Numbered from the stretch's first letter, positions 22,181-32,042 are shown. The stretch: DNA of 64,000 nt from Chloroflexota bacterium (GCA_016875915.1 VGOM01000009.1:1-64000), one strand, 5' to 3'. Notes: a model not told the origin generated them from the letters alone. Program-made: numbers and translations.

Positions 22181-24637
22181 CTATTTCACCACGAGGTTGA
22201 CCAGCTTCTGAGGCACGTAGACCACGCTGGCCAACTGCTTCCCCTCGAGGAAAGCCTTCACCCGCGGTTGTGACAGGGCTAGATCCCGGGCCTCCGCTTC
22301 GCTGATGGAGGCGGGGACCATGACCTTGTCTCTGACCTTGCCGTTGATCTGGATGACGAAGGTGATCTGCTCTTCGGCGGCCAGCTCTTCATCCCACTGG
22401 GGCAGGTGTTGCTGATGGATGCTGTAGGCGTGGCCTGTCCTGTCCCACAGCTCCTCCGCCAGGTGCGGCGCCGTAGGGGCCAGGAGCAGCAACAGGGCAT
22501 CGCTGGCTTCCCGCCAGGACTGTGCATCCGCGTATCCCTCCGCCAGCACCTTCCCCAGGTGGTTGCTGAACTCCATGAGGCAGGCCAGCATGGTGTTGTA
22601 GCGGAACTTGCCCAGGTCCTCGGTGACCTTCTTGATCGTCTTGTGCGTTCGGTGGCGCAGCTCCCTGGCTGCCCCCTGGTCCGGAGCCACCCCAGGCAGG
22701 GCCGTCTCTTGGCCCTGGAGGACCAGATGCCACACCCGGTTCAGCCACCGGCTCATGCCATTGATCCCCCTGTCGTCCCATTCCCCGCCCTGCTCCCATG
22801 GGCCGATGAACATCAGGTAGGCCCGGACCGTGTCCGCGCCCAACTCGGAAACGTAGCTGTCCGGGTTGACCACGTTGCCCCGGGACTTGCTCATCTTGTG
22901 CTTCTGGGCCACGATGATCCCCTGATTGAACAGGCGGGTGAAGGGCTCGCCGAAGGGGACCAGCCCCAGATCGCGGATGGCCTTGATGAAGAAACGGGCG
23001 TAGAGAAGATGCATCACCGCGTGCTCGGCCCCGCCCGTGTACTGGTCCACCGGCAGCCAGTAGTCCAGCGCCTTGGCATCGAAGGGGCCCCGATCATAGC
23101 CGGGGCTGGCGTAGCGCAGGAAGTACCAGGAGGAGCACATGAAGGTGTCCATGGTGTCCGTCTCCCTGCGGGCCGGGCCCTTGCACCGGGGGCAACTGGT
23201 GTTGACGAAGGACCGGCAGTAGAGAAGCGGTGATTCGCCCGTGGGCCGGAAGTCAGCGTCGGCGGGCAGAAGCACCGGCAGGTCCGTCTCAGGCACGGGC
23301 ACGATGCCGCAGGCGTTGCAGTAGACCACCGGGATGGGCGCTCCCCAGTAGCGCTGGCGGGAGATCAGCCAGTCCCGCAGGTGATAGCTGACCACCCGCT
23401 TGCCGTAGCCCTTCTTCTCCATGAAGTCGGCGATGGCCTCTTTGCCGCTCTCGCTGGGCAGGCCATCGAACTGGCTGGAGTTGACCATGGTGCCCGGCTC
23501 GATGTGGGCCGTCTCCAGTTCCTCGCCCGACCAGCCGGGCGGCGCGACGACCACCCGGATGGGCATGCCGAATCGCTTGGCGAAGTCGAAATCGCGGCTG
23601 TCATGCGCTGGAACCCCCATCACCGCCCCGGTTCCGTAGCTGAGGAGGACGTAGTCCCCGATCCACAGCGGGATCCGCTCGCCGCTGAGTTTGTTGATCA
23701 CGTAGGCGCCGATGAATGTCCCCGTCTTCTCCTTCTCGGTGGAGAGCCGTTCGATCTCCGTCTGGCGCCTTGAGGCGGCGATGTACTCCTCCACCTGGGT
23801 CTTGCGTTCCGGGGAGGTCAGCTTGGCCACCAGGGGATGCTCCGGGGCCAGCACCAGGAAGGTCACCCCGAACACGGTGTCGGGCCGGGTGGTGAACACC
23901 CGGATCTCCTTTTCCTCCACACCGCTCCGGTCCAATCCGAAGGATATCTCCACGCCATCGCTGCGGCCGATCCAGTTCTTCTGCATGATGCCGATTCTCT
24001 CCGGCCACTCGATGCGGGAGTGGTCAGCCAACTCGTCGGCGTAGCGGGTGATCCGGAAGAACCACTGTTCTCTGTCCTCCCGGGTCACCGCCGTGTCGCA
24101 GCGCTCGCAGCGTACCCCTTCGATGACCTGCTCGTTGGCCAGCACCGTCTGGCAGTTGGGGCACCAGTTGACCGGTGCCTTGGCCCGGTAGGCCAGCCCG
24201 CCTTCGAGCAGCTTGAGGAAGAGCCACTGCGTCCACCGGTAGTATTCCGGCAGACAGGTGACCACTTCGCGGCTCCAGTCGTAGCACGCCCCGATGCTCT
24301 TCAGCTGGCGGCGCATGTTCTCCACGTTCTGCATGGTCCAGGTGAGCGGGTGGATACCCCGCTTGATGGCGGCATTCTCAGCCGGCAGTCCGAAGGCGTC
24401 GAAGCCCATGGGATGGAGGACGTTGTAGCCCTGCATCCGCTTGAAGCGGGCGTGAACGTCGGAGGGAGCCATGGCGTACCAGTGCCCGATGTGGAGGTCC
24501 CCCGAGGTGTAGGGGAACATGGTCAGGGCGTACCACTTGGGGCGGCTAGTGTCTTCGGTTACCTTGTGGAGTTGGTCGGCAGCCCACTTCTCCTGCCACT
24601 TGGGTTCGATCTCGCTGGGGGTGTATCTCGGTATCAT
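22181..24637 (-). CDS. leuS: leucyl-tRNA synthetase
   Basis: HIGH motif (DLHIGHWYAM), KMSKS (HKMSKSRGN), editing domain. Confidence 0.97.
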   Translation of the reverse strand: MIPRYTPSEIEPKWQEKWAADQLHKVTEDTSRPKWYALTMFPYTSGDLHIGHWYAMAPSDVHARFKRMQGYNVLHPMGFDAFGLPAENAAIKRGIHPLTWTMQNVENMRRQLKSIGACYDWSREVVTCLPEYYRWTQWLFLKLLEGGLAYRAKAPVNWCPNCQTVLANEQVIEGVRCERCDTAVTREDREQWFFRITRYADELADHSRIEWPERIGIMQKNWIGRSDGVEISFGLDRSGVEEKEIRVFTTRPDTVFGVTFLVLAPEHPLVAKLTSPERKTQVEEYIAASRRQTEIERLSTEKEKTGTFIGAYVINKLSGERIPLWIGDYVLLSYGTGAVMGVPAHDSRDFDFAKRFGMPIRVVVAPPGWSGEELETAHIEPGTMVNSSQFDGLPSESGKEAIADFMEKKGYGKRVVSYHLRDWLISRQRYWGAPIPVVYCNACGIVPVPETDLPVLLPADADFRPTGESPLLYCRSFVNTSCPRCKGPARRETDTMDTFMCSSWYFLRYASPGYDRGPFDAKALDYWLPVDQYTGGAEHAVMHLLYARFFIKAIRDLGLVPFGEPFTRLFNQGIIVAQKHKMSKSRGNVVNPDSYVSELGADTVRAYLMFIGPWEQGGEWDDRGINGMSRWLNRVWHLVLQGQETALPGVAPDQGAARELRHRTHKTIKKVTEDLGKFRYNTMLACLMEFSNHLGKVLAEGYADAQSWREASDALLLLLAPTAPHLAEELWDRTGHAYSIHQQHLPQWDEELAAEEQITFVIQINGKVRDKVMVPASISEAEARDLALSQPRVKAFLEGKQLASVVYVPQKLVNLVVK

Positions 24638-24681
24638 GCTCGCTTGGCCGTCTAAGTTTATCAGAAAACCCCGAACACAAA

Positions 24682-24714
24682 CAAACCCCGGAGACGGAAG
24701 GTCCCCGGGGTTTG
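24682..24714 (-). terminator. rho-independent terminator downstream of HMG-CoA-synthase-like gene
   Basis: CAAACCCCGG...CCGGGGTTTG stem-loop; T-rich sequence follows on the minus strand. Confidence 0.7.
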
Positions 24715-24739
24715 CCCCGTTCGTACGTCCGCTGTCGCC

Positions 24740-25756
24740 CTAGTAGGGGACGCGTCTGAGGTTGCCCATCAGCCTCAGGTAGGCCGGGTAGTCCACATAG
24801 GTCTTGCGGGCGATGTACTTCTCCAGTGTAGTGGTCCTGCCCCTCTTCTTCTCGATGGCTTCATTGGCCACAATGCTGAAGGCAGTGGCCGTGCCCGACC
24901 CGTAGGAGGCGACCAGCAGCCTCTCGCCCGGCTTGGCCTGGTCCAGGGCGCCTGTCAGGCACAGGAAGGGAGACACCCCGCCTACGTCACCGATAGCCCC
25001 TGTGAGGTCAGGGAACACGTTCTTCATCCCCAGAGCCTTCCCTGCCCCGGCGGGCACCCTGGCGTCCACCTGCGGGAATATGGCCAGCTTGTAGTCAGCC
25101 GTCTTCTTGTTGATCTTGGCCATGACGGCCTTGGACGCTTCCTCTATGTGTTTCGCATAGCCATCGTCCCGGTAGAAGCGCTGGTCAAAGAGGTTGCTGA
25201 CCCAGGGGTCTTTGGCGGCTCTCCACCTGTCCAGGAACAGGGTCCGGTATGACTGCACTCCTTCGATATCGGCTATCGTCCCCTGGTTGCCGATGACCAT
25301 GGCCACGGCCGCGGCACCGAAGCTGACCTCTCCGTCCGATCCCGGCCCCACCATTCTGTTCTCGGTTCCCACCACAATGCCGCAGTCTATCCTCTTGGCC
25401 TCGACGGCCATCATGCACTGCGACAGCGCCGTACCCACTGCGTTCACGCTGCCCATGAAGTCCAGCACGGAAGCATGTGGCGACAGGTTCAGGGTCTCGG
25501 CCAGTACAGGGGAAAGGTGGGTCTCAATCATAGGCGAGGAAGCCGTGCCCATGTACAGCGCACCGACATCTGCAGCCTTGACGCCGGAGTGCTTCACGGC
25601 GTTGTCCAGGGCCTCGGCCGCCATGCTGATGATGTCCTCGTCCCAGCCGCAAACGGCCTTCTCTCCCATTGCCCATCCGCCCCAGGGGATGGCTGCGTCC
25701 TGCTGCTTTATTCTGTACTTGGGGACGTAAGCACCGTATCCAATGATTCCAATCAT
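24740..25756 (-). CDS. hydroxymethylglutaryl-CoA synthase family protein (archaeal-type, catalytic residues apparently substituted)
   Basis: N-terminus MIGIIGYGAYVPKYRIK, DEDIISMAAEALDNA, C-terminus GERLLVASYGSGTATAF match archaeal-type HMGCS; expected catalytic motifs absent (see findings). Confidence 0.85.
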   Translation of the reverse strand: MIGIIGYGAYVPKYRIKQQDAAIPWGGWAMGEKAVCGWDEDIISMAAEALDNAVKHSGVKAADVGALYMGTASSPMIETHLSPVLAETLNLSPHASVLDFMGSVNAVGTALSQCMMAVEAKRIDCGIVVGTENRMVGPGSDGEVSFGAAAVAMVIGNQGTIADIEGVQSYRTLFLDRWRAAKDPWVSNLFDQRFYRDDGYAKHIEEASKAVMAKINKKTADYKLAIFPQVDARVPAGAGKALGMKNVFPDLTGAIGDVGGVSPFLCLTGALDQAKPGERLLVASYGSGTATAFSIVANEAIEKKRGRTTTLEKYIARKTYVDYPAYLRLMGNLRRVPY

Positions 25757-25770
25757 CGCTCCCTCCTTAC

Positions 25771-26979
25771 CTATGGCTCACGACCGATGATGTTGACGGA
25801 GGATACCCCGAATCCGTTGCCACCAACGTTGTGGCTCAGGGCGATGCCCTTCTTCAACTTCACCTGCCTCACTGGTTCTATCTGTTCCCGCAGTTGCCAG
25901 AAGTTCTCGCAGATCTGGCCCAACCCTGTGGCGGCAATTGGATGTCCGTGTGCCTTCAGCCCTCCACTGGGGTTGATGGGTTTGTGCCCATCCTCTCGGT
26001 TCCAGTAGCCTTCCTTGAGGAGCTTGTGTGCTTCGCCCTTCTTGCAGAAGCCGATGTCCTCGATGTTCAGGAGTTCGGTGTTGGTGAAGCAGTCGTGAAC
26101 CTCAGCCAGGTCGACGTCCTCTGGCTTGATCCCGGCCATGTCCATGGCCATCTTCGCTGCGAACTTGGTGGCCGGCATCTCGATGAAGTTCTCTTTGTCC
26201 CACATGTCCTTGTAGTCTACCCCGGTGGCGCTTCCCAACACGTAGACCGGCTTGTCGGTGTACTTCTTGGCCAGATCGGCGCGGCAGACTATGGCGCAGG
26301 CAGCACCATCAGTCTGCGGGCAGCAGTCCAGCAGGTGCAGTGGCCAGCAGACCACCGGGCTGCTCAGCACTCTCTCCACCGTAACCTCGAAACGGTACTC
26401 CGCATAGGGACATGCCACGCCGTTGTGATGGTTCTTCACCGCTACCCGGGCGAAGTCCTCCATGGTGCAGCCCAGTTCGTGCATCTGTCTGGTGGCGTAG
26501 AGCGCCTGAAGCACCGGGCCGCCCATGCCCATCATCCAGGAGGGATGCAGGCCCAGGATGCCGCCGCCGGCTCCTCCACCAGCCGCTACCAACGATTCCA
26601 CTCCGGGCTTGTCCCTCATCTTCTCTGCGCCCAGGGCCAGAACGACATCGTAGGCACCGGAGGCGACGCCCAGCACGGCATTCCGGAAGACATCGTTGCC
26701 CGTTGGGCAGCCGTTCTCCAGCCTGCTGATGGGAATGCCCCGCAGTCCAAGGACGGTCCCCAGGGTCGTGCCCTCACGTGAGCCTTGCCCGATCATGCCA
26801 CCACCGCTCCACTGACCGAACCAGGCTGCCTTGATGTCCTTCGGGTCGAACCCCTTGTCGACGCTCTTCACGCAGCTCATGAAGGCTTCCTGGATCATAC
26901 TCTCCAGGCCCTTGTGGAAGAGTTCCCCGAAGGGGATCAAGCCCACGCCGATTATGGCTACCTTGCCCCTGACGCTCAT
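25771..26979 (-). CDS. thiolase family protein (SCP-x/archaeal acetyl-CoA acetyltransferase type)
   Basis: ENGCPTGNDVFRNAVLGVASG (nucleophilic Cys), EVHDCFTNTE, NPSGGLKAHGHPIAATG. Confidence 0.93.
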   Translation of the reverse strand: MSVRGKVAIIGVGLIPFGELFHKGLESMIQEAFMSCVKSVDKGFDPKDIKAAWFGQWSGGGMIGQGSREGTTLGTVLGLRGIPISRLENGCPTGNDVFRNAVLGVASGAYDVVLALGAEKMRDKPGVESLVAAGGGAGGGILGLHPSWMMGMGGPVLQALYATRQMHELGCTMEDFARVAVKNHHNGVACPYAEYRFEVTVERVLSSPVVCWPLHLLDCCPQTDGAACAIVCRADLAKKYTDKPVYVLGSATGVDYKDMWDKENFIEMPATKFAAKMAMDMAGIKPEDVDLAEVHDCFTNTELLNIEDIGFCKKGEAHKLLKEGYWNREDGHKPINPSGGLKAHGHPIAATGLGQICENFWQLREQIEPVRQVKLKKGIALSHNVGGNGFGVSSVNIIGREP

Positions 26980-26980
26980 G

Positions 26981-27409
26981 CTAGGCCTCCTCTACCAGTC
27001 TGAACTTGTAACCGTAGAAGTCCAATCCGCTGTCGTTCAGCAGTCTCCGGAGCACCATCTCCACCTTGGTGCCGATCTTGACTTCTTCCGGGTTGGCGAC
27101 TTCTGTGATCAGCCCCACATATCGGCCCCCGCCGTCCAGGTCAACGATGACATTGACGGTCGGCGGCTCCAGGCCGGGTGGCGGCGTCCAGTTGATGCAG
27201 AAGGTGTGCACCTTTCCCGTCTTGGGCAACTGGTGGTCCTTCTGATTGAAGCTGCCGCACTTGTGGCAGATCTTGGTCTGCGGGTAGGTTATGTGACCGC
27301 AGTCGGAACACTTCGAGCCCAGTAGGTGGTAGACGGTTGGGTTGAGTCTCCAGAACAACGGCGATGCCGGTCTCGGGGATTGCATCCTTTCTCTTTCCCA
27401 CATGGTCAT
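26981..27409 (-). CDS. Zn-ribbon/OB-fold DUF35 protein
   Basis: CSDCGHITYPQTKICHKCGS zinc ribbon followed by OB-fold; adjacent to thiolase gene; SD AGGAGG. Confidence 0.92.
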   Translation of the reverse strand: MTMWERERMQSPRPASPLFWRLNPTVYHLLGSKCSDCGHITYPQTKICHKCGSFNQKDHQLPKTGKVHTFCINWTPPPGLEPPTVNVIVDLDGGGRYVGLITEVANPEEVKIGTKVEMVLRRLLNDSGLDFYGYKFRLVEEA

Positions 27410-27585
27410 CTGCTATCTCCTCCTTCTGCTCCAGAACATCGTTTCTTCTGGTGCTGGTTCAGTGCGCGTGGATGCCTCCTTCTCTCAGAACAACTGTACT
27501 GCAGACGGCCCTCGTGTGTCAAAACAGAACGACCCCTCGCGGGCCCCTCAACTGATGGCCTGTTTAGACCTGCTGCCCCTGCCTC

Positions 27586-27594
27586 TGTTATACT
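27586..27594 (+). promoter_or_regulatory. extended -10 promoter element
   Basis: TGTTATACT ~70 nt upstream of the acyl-CoA dehydrogenase ATG. Confidence 0.45.
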
Positions 27595-27661
27595 TCTTGC
27601 AGTGTCCCATCGCCCCGGTTCCGGCCTGGGCAGAGAGCGGAAAGAGAGGTAGAGTTCTACT

Positions 27662-28804
27662 ATGGACCTGAGTCTGTCTGAACAGCAAGAGATGCTCCGC
27701 AAGATGGCGCGGGATTTCCTGACCACCGAGTGTCCCAAGAAGCTGGTCAGAGACATGGAAGAAGACCCCAAGGGCTACGTGCCGGAGCTCTGGCGCAAGA
27801 TGGCCGAGCTCGGCTGGCAGGGGTTGCCCTTCCCCGAGCGATATGGCGGTGGGGACGGGAGCTTCCTGGACCTGGTCATCCTGCTGGAGGAGATGGGCCG
27901 CGCCCTTCTGCCCAGCCCCTTCTTCTCCACGGTGGCCGTCTGCGGACTGACCATCCTGGATGCCGGCACTGAATCGCAGAAGAAGCACTTTCTGACCGCA
28001 ATAGCCAACGGCGACATGATCCTCACCCTCGCCCTGGCCGAATCGGCCGGCGGATACGACGCGGCGGAGATCACCGCCCAGGCTGTCAAGCACGACGGGA
28101 AGTACGCCCTCAGCGGGACGAAGCTCTTCGTTCCCGATGCCCATGTCGCCGACTGGATACTCTGCGCGGCCAGGACCTGCAAGGGTCAGGACCTCGAGGA
28201 GGGGGTCACCGTCTTCATGACCGAACGGGCAGGCCACGGACTGACCTGTTCCGTGATGCCCTCTCTATCCAAGGAGAAGCTGTGCGAGGTGGTCCTCGAC
28301 CACGCTGCTGTGCCTGCGGAGAGCATTCTGGGCCATCTCGATCAGGGCTGGCCGGTGCTGCACCGGACTCTGCAGCGGGCGGCGGTGGCCAAGAGCGTGG
28401 AGATGGTCGGTGGGGCACAGCAGGTCCTGGAGATGACGGTCAACTATGCCAAGGAGAGGGTGCAGTTCGACAAGCCAATCGGCAGCTTTCAGGCCATCCA
28501 GCACCACTGCGCCAACATGGCCATAGACGTAGACAGCTCGCGGTATCTGGCCTATCTGGCTGCCTGGAAGATGAGCGAAGGCCAGCCGTGCGAAACGGAA
28601 GTGGCCGTGGCCAAAGCATGGGCGAGCGAGGCCTACAAGCGCATCTCCGTGCTGGGCCACCAGGTTCACGGGGCCATTGGCTTCACCCTGGATCACGACA
28701 TGCAGCTCTACTCCAGGCGGGCCAAGGCGGCGGAGGTCATCTTCGGGGATGCCGATTTCCATCGGGAGGCGCTGGCCCGGCAGTTGGAAGCTCAGCACGT
28801 CTAG
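27662..28804 (+). CDS. acyl-CoA dehydrogenase family protein
   Basis: LSEQQEMLRKMARDFL, PERYGGGDGSFLDLVILLEEMGRAL, YAKERVQFDKPIGSFQAIQHHCANMAIDV, HQVHGAIGFTLDHDMQLYSRRAKAAE. Confidence 0.95.
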   Translation: MDLSLSEQQEMLRKMARDFLTTECPKKLVRDMEEDPKGYVPELWRKMAELGWQGLPFPERYGGGDGSFLDLVILLEEMGRALLPSPFFSTVAVCGLTILDAGTESQKKHFLTAIANGDMILTLALAESAGGYDAAEITAQAVKHDGKYALSGTKLFVPDAHVADWILCAARTCKGQDLEEGVTVFMTERAGHGLTCSVMPSLSKEKLCEVVLDHAAVPAESILGHLDQGWPVLHRTLQRAAVAKSVEMVGGAQQVLEMTVNYAKERVQFDKPIGSFQAIQHHCANMAIDVDSSRYLAYLAAWKMSEGQPCETEVAVAKAWASEAYKRISVLGHQVHGAIGFTLDHDMQLYSRRAKAAEVIFGDADFHREALARQLEAQHV

Positions 28805-28912
28805 GCTTGGAGCGGCCTTTGGCATACCGCGTGCTACTGCATGCGGCCTCAAGCCTCGGGGCCTGTCCCGGCATGAGGGGCATGTGATCAAGTCACCCGT
28901 CGCGGATGGCCT

Positions 28913-30448
28913 ATGCACACGTATGACTACGCAATCGTCGGCACCGGCATAGCCGGACTCTACACCGCCCTGCTGGCGCAGCGGCGGGGCAGCGTCCTGA
29001 TCCTCACCAAGGGCAGCATTGACGACTGCAACACCAAGTATGCCCAGGGCGGCATCGCCGCTGCCATTGGCGAGGGGGACTCCCCGGATCTCCACTTCTG
29101 GGACACCGTGGCCGCCGGTGCCGGCTTGTCCAACAGAGATACGGTGCGGCTGCTGGTCAGCGAGGCGGCCGACCGGATCGCCGAGCTGATAGAGTTGGGC
29201 GTCCCCTTTGATACCGTCAACGGGGAGGTAGCCCTGGCCAAGGAGGCGGCGCACACCATGCCCCGCATCCTGCATGCCGGTGGGGATGCCACCGGGGAGC
29301 ACATCGAGGTCACCCTAGGTCACAGGGTGCGCCAGTCCCGGATCGAGGTTCTAGAGCACTGTCTGGCCACCGAGATCCTGGTTGAAGACGGCGTTGTCAG
29401 AGGCGTGGAGGCCCTCGACTGCCGCACTGGCTCCAAGGAGCAGTTCGGCTGCAAGAGGCTGGTCCTGGCCACCGGGGGCGCCGGCCGCCTCTTCAAGTAC
29501 ACCACCAACTCCGAGGTGGCCACCGGAGACGGAGTGGCACTGGCCTTCCAGGCCGGGGCGGAGATCATGGACATGGAGTTCTTCCAGTTCCATCCCACTG
29601 CCATACGCCTGCCGGGGGTGCATCCCTTTCTGATATCCGAAGCCGTCCGCGGTGAGGGCGGACTGCTGCGCAACGTGGAGGGCCATCGCTTCATGCCGGA
29701 CTACTCCGCCGAGAACGAAATGGCGCCCCGCGATGTGGTCACCCGGAGCATACTCTACGAGATGCAGAAGACCCGGAGTGACCGGGTGTTTCTTGACATA
29801 ACCCATCTGGCCCCGCGCGTAATCACCACCCGTTTCCCCCATATCTACCGCTTCTGCATGGATCATGGGCTGGATATCACCAGGGGGCTGATACCGGTGG
29901 CCCCGGCCGCGCACTATATGATGGGCGGGGTCAAGACCAACTCCTGGGGTGAGGCCAGCATCAAAGGGCTCTTCGCCGTCGGAGAGACGGCCTGCACCGG
30001 ACTGCACGGTGCCAACAGACTGGCCAGCAACTCGCTGCTCGAAGTGCTGGTCTTCGGCAAACGGGTGGTGGAGAAGGAGATCGACAAGACCGGCGAAGAC
30101 GGTCCCGGTGTGGGTGAGCTGGGCTACTACTACCTGCCCGACCGGGGTGCCTCGGGCATGCCCCTGGTGGGCTGCACCGCGCTGCAGTCGCTGATGTGGG
30201 AGAGCGTGGGCATCATTCGCAGTGGAGATGCCCTGGACAAGGCGGCGAACACCGTCTCGGCTTGGGAGAAGTGCCTGGAGAAGCCTTCCGACCGCAGCTC
30301 CTATGAGTTGGACAACCTGGTGCTCACCGGAAGGCTGGTGGCCGAGGCCGCCCTGATCCGGGAGGAGAGCCGGGGGGCCCACTTCCGCACCGACTACCCG
30401 GAGCCGTCACCGGACTGGGTGAGGCACATCGTTCTGAGGAGGAATTGA
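28913..30448 (+). CDS. nadB: L-aspartate oxidase
   Basis: YDYAIVGTGIAGLYTALLA, TKYAQGGIAAAI, APAAHYMMGGVKTNSWGEAS, ACTGLHGANRLASNSLLEVLVFG. Confidence 0.96.
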   Translation: MHTYDYAIVGTGIAGLYTALLAQRRGSVLILTKGSIDDCNTKYAQGGIAAAIGEGDSPDLHFWDTVAAGAGLSNRDTVRLLVSEAADRIAELIELGVPFDTVNGEVALAKEAAHTMPRILHAGGDATGEHIEVTLGHRVRQSRIEVLEHCLATEILVEDGVVRGVEALDCRTGSKEQFGCKRLVLATGGAGRLFKYTTNSEVATGDGVALAFQAGAEIMDMEFFQFHPTAIRLPGVHPFLISEAVRGEGGLLRNVEGHRFMPDYSAENEMAPRDVVTRSILYEMQKTRSDRVFLDITHLAPRVITTRFPHIYRFCMDHGLDITRGLIPVAPAAHYMMGGVKTNSWGEASIKGLFAVGETACTGLHGANRLASNSLLEVLVFGKRVVEKEIDKTGEDGPGVGELGYYYLPDRGASGMPLVGCTALQSLMWESVGIIRSGDALDKAANTVSAWEKCLEKPSDRSSYELDNLVLTGRLVAEAALIREESRGAHFRTDYPEPSPDWVRHIVLRRN

Positions 30449-30451
30449 GCG

Positions 30452-31306
30452 TTGGACACAGCCTGGAGGCAGAAGATTGAGGAGACTATTGACCGGGCTC
30501 TGGCCGAGGACTGCGCCTGGGGCGATGTCACTACCCAGGCCTTGATCCCCCCTAACGCTCTGGGAAAGGCCACCGCCGTGGCCAAGTCCCCCGGCGTGCT
30601 GGCTGGCCTGGAGGTGGCCCGGACGGTCTTCGAAAGGGTGGATCATTCCCTCACCTTCCGGGCGCTCCTGGCGGACGGGGACAGGGTCCAGGCCGGGGCG
30701 CGGATGGCCGTGGTCGAAGGCAGGGTGGCGAGCATTCTGCGCGCCGAGCGGGTGGCCTTGAACTTCCTCCAGAGGCTGAGCGGCATCGCCTCCGAGACCA
30801 GCCGCTATGTGGAGGCCGTACGCGGCACCGGCGTCCGCATAGTCGATACCCGCAAGACCACGCCGGGGCTGAGGTTCCTGGAGAAGTACGCCATCAGGGC
30901 CGGAGGCGGCCACAATCACCGGGTCCACCTCGGCGACGGCATCCTGGTCAAGGACAACCACCTGGCTGCTCTGCGCGCGCGGGGCATCGGCCTGAAGGAA
31001 GCCGTGGCCCTGGCCCGGAAGAACGCCCCCCACACCCTCAAGGTCGAGGTGGAGGTGACCAGCGTTGAGGAGGCCGCCGAGGCCGCCGAGGCCGGGGCGG
31101 ACATCGTCATGCTGGACAACATGACCGTGGATGACATGCGCCGTGCCGTGGGCCGTGTCAGAGGGCGGGTCCTGCTGGAAGCCTCGGGCGGCATCACTCT
31201 GGGCAACATCAGGGCGGTTGCGGAGACCGGGGTTGACCTGATCTCGGTCGGTGCCCTGACCCACTCGGTCAAGGCGCTGGACATCAGCCTGGAGCTGGAG
31301 TTCTAG
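30452..31306 (+). CDS. nadC: nicotinate-nucleotide diphosphorylase (carboxylating)
   Basis: AEDCAWGDVTTQALIP, DTRKTTPGLRFLEKYAIRAGGGHNHR, LEASGGITLGNIRAVAETGVDLISVGALTHS. Confidence 0.97.
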   Translation: MDTAWRQKIEETIDRALAEDCAWGDVTTQALIPPNALGKATAVAKSPGVLAGLEVARTVFERVDHSLTFRALLADGDRVQAGARMAVVEGRVASILRAERVALNFLQRLSGIASETSRYVEAVRGTGVRIVDTRKTTPGLRFLEKYAIRAGGGHNHRVHLGDGILVKDNHLAALRARGIGLKEAVALARKNAPHTLKVEVEVTSVEEAAEAAEAGADIVMLDNMTVDDMRRAVGRVRGRVLLEASGGITLGNIRAVAETGVDLISVGALTHSVKALDISLELEF

Positions 31307-31331
31307 GCTGCCCCCGGGCGCAGGCCGGGCC

Positions 31332-32042
31332 TCACAGCCCCAGGAACTTGATGGCGCCGCCGCAGAGGAAGATCGATAGGCCGGCGAAGGCGTGGGAGTA
31401 TCTCTCCAGCCTGCGAAGCGGCAGCTTCGACAGCCCAAAGGATGACGCCATGACGACGGCCAGCATGGTAGCCATAGTCACCACCCCGAAGATAGAGGCC
31501 ACTATGGCCACGCCCACCATGTTGTGCTCAGCCGCGGGGTACATCACCAGGGGTATCAGCGGCTCGCAGGGGCCGAAGACGAAGATCGTGAACAGGATCC
31601 AGGGGGTCAGGCTTCGATAGCTGGCCACATGGACGTGGGCGTGCTCCTGGAAGTGCTTGTGGGGATGCGAATGGTCCAGCCCTTCATCATGAGGGTGAGC
31701 ATGCTCGTGACGCCGTCCCCGGATGGCCTTGCGCACTCCCCAGACGAAATACGCTAGGCCGAATCCAATAAGCAGCCAGGCAGCTATCTCTCCCCTTGAT
31801 GACTCGATTGCCTCCAGCCTGAACACCGCAATCCCCAGGGCTATGCCCACGAAGCCCATGGCGATGGAGCTGAGCACATGGCCCAGGCCGCAAAGCAGCG
31901 TGACCACGGCTGTCTTGAGGTGGCTCCAGTTCCTGGCTCTGGCCAGCACCACGAAAGGGAGGTAGTGATCCGGCCCGATCAGTGTGTGAACGAGCCCCAG
32001 GCTTGCTGCGGTTCCCGCCAGGACGACGATCTCGTTTGACAC
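31332..32042 (-). CDS. membrane metal (probably nickel) transporter, UreH/HupE-like, His-rich loop
   Basis: VHTLIGPDHYLPFVVLARARNW, cytoplasmic-type loop RRHEHAHPHDEGLDHSHPHKHFQEHAHVH, FGPCEPLIPLVMYPAAEHN. Confidence 0.82.
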   Translation of the reverse strand: MSNEIVVLAGTAASLGLVHTLIGPDHYLPFVVLARARNWSHLKTAVVTLLCGLGHVLSSIAMGFVGIALGIAVFRLEAIESSRGEIAAWLLIGFGLAYFVWGVRKAIRGRRHEHAHPHDEGLDHSHPHKHFQEHAHVHVASYRSLTPWILFTIFVFGPCEPLIPLVMYPAAEHNMVGVAIVASIFGVVTMATMLAVVMASSFGLSKLPLRRLERYSHAFAGLSIFLCGGAIKFLGL

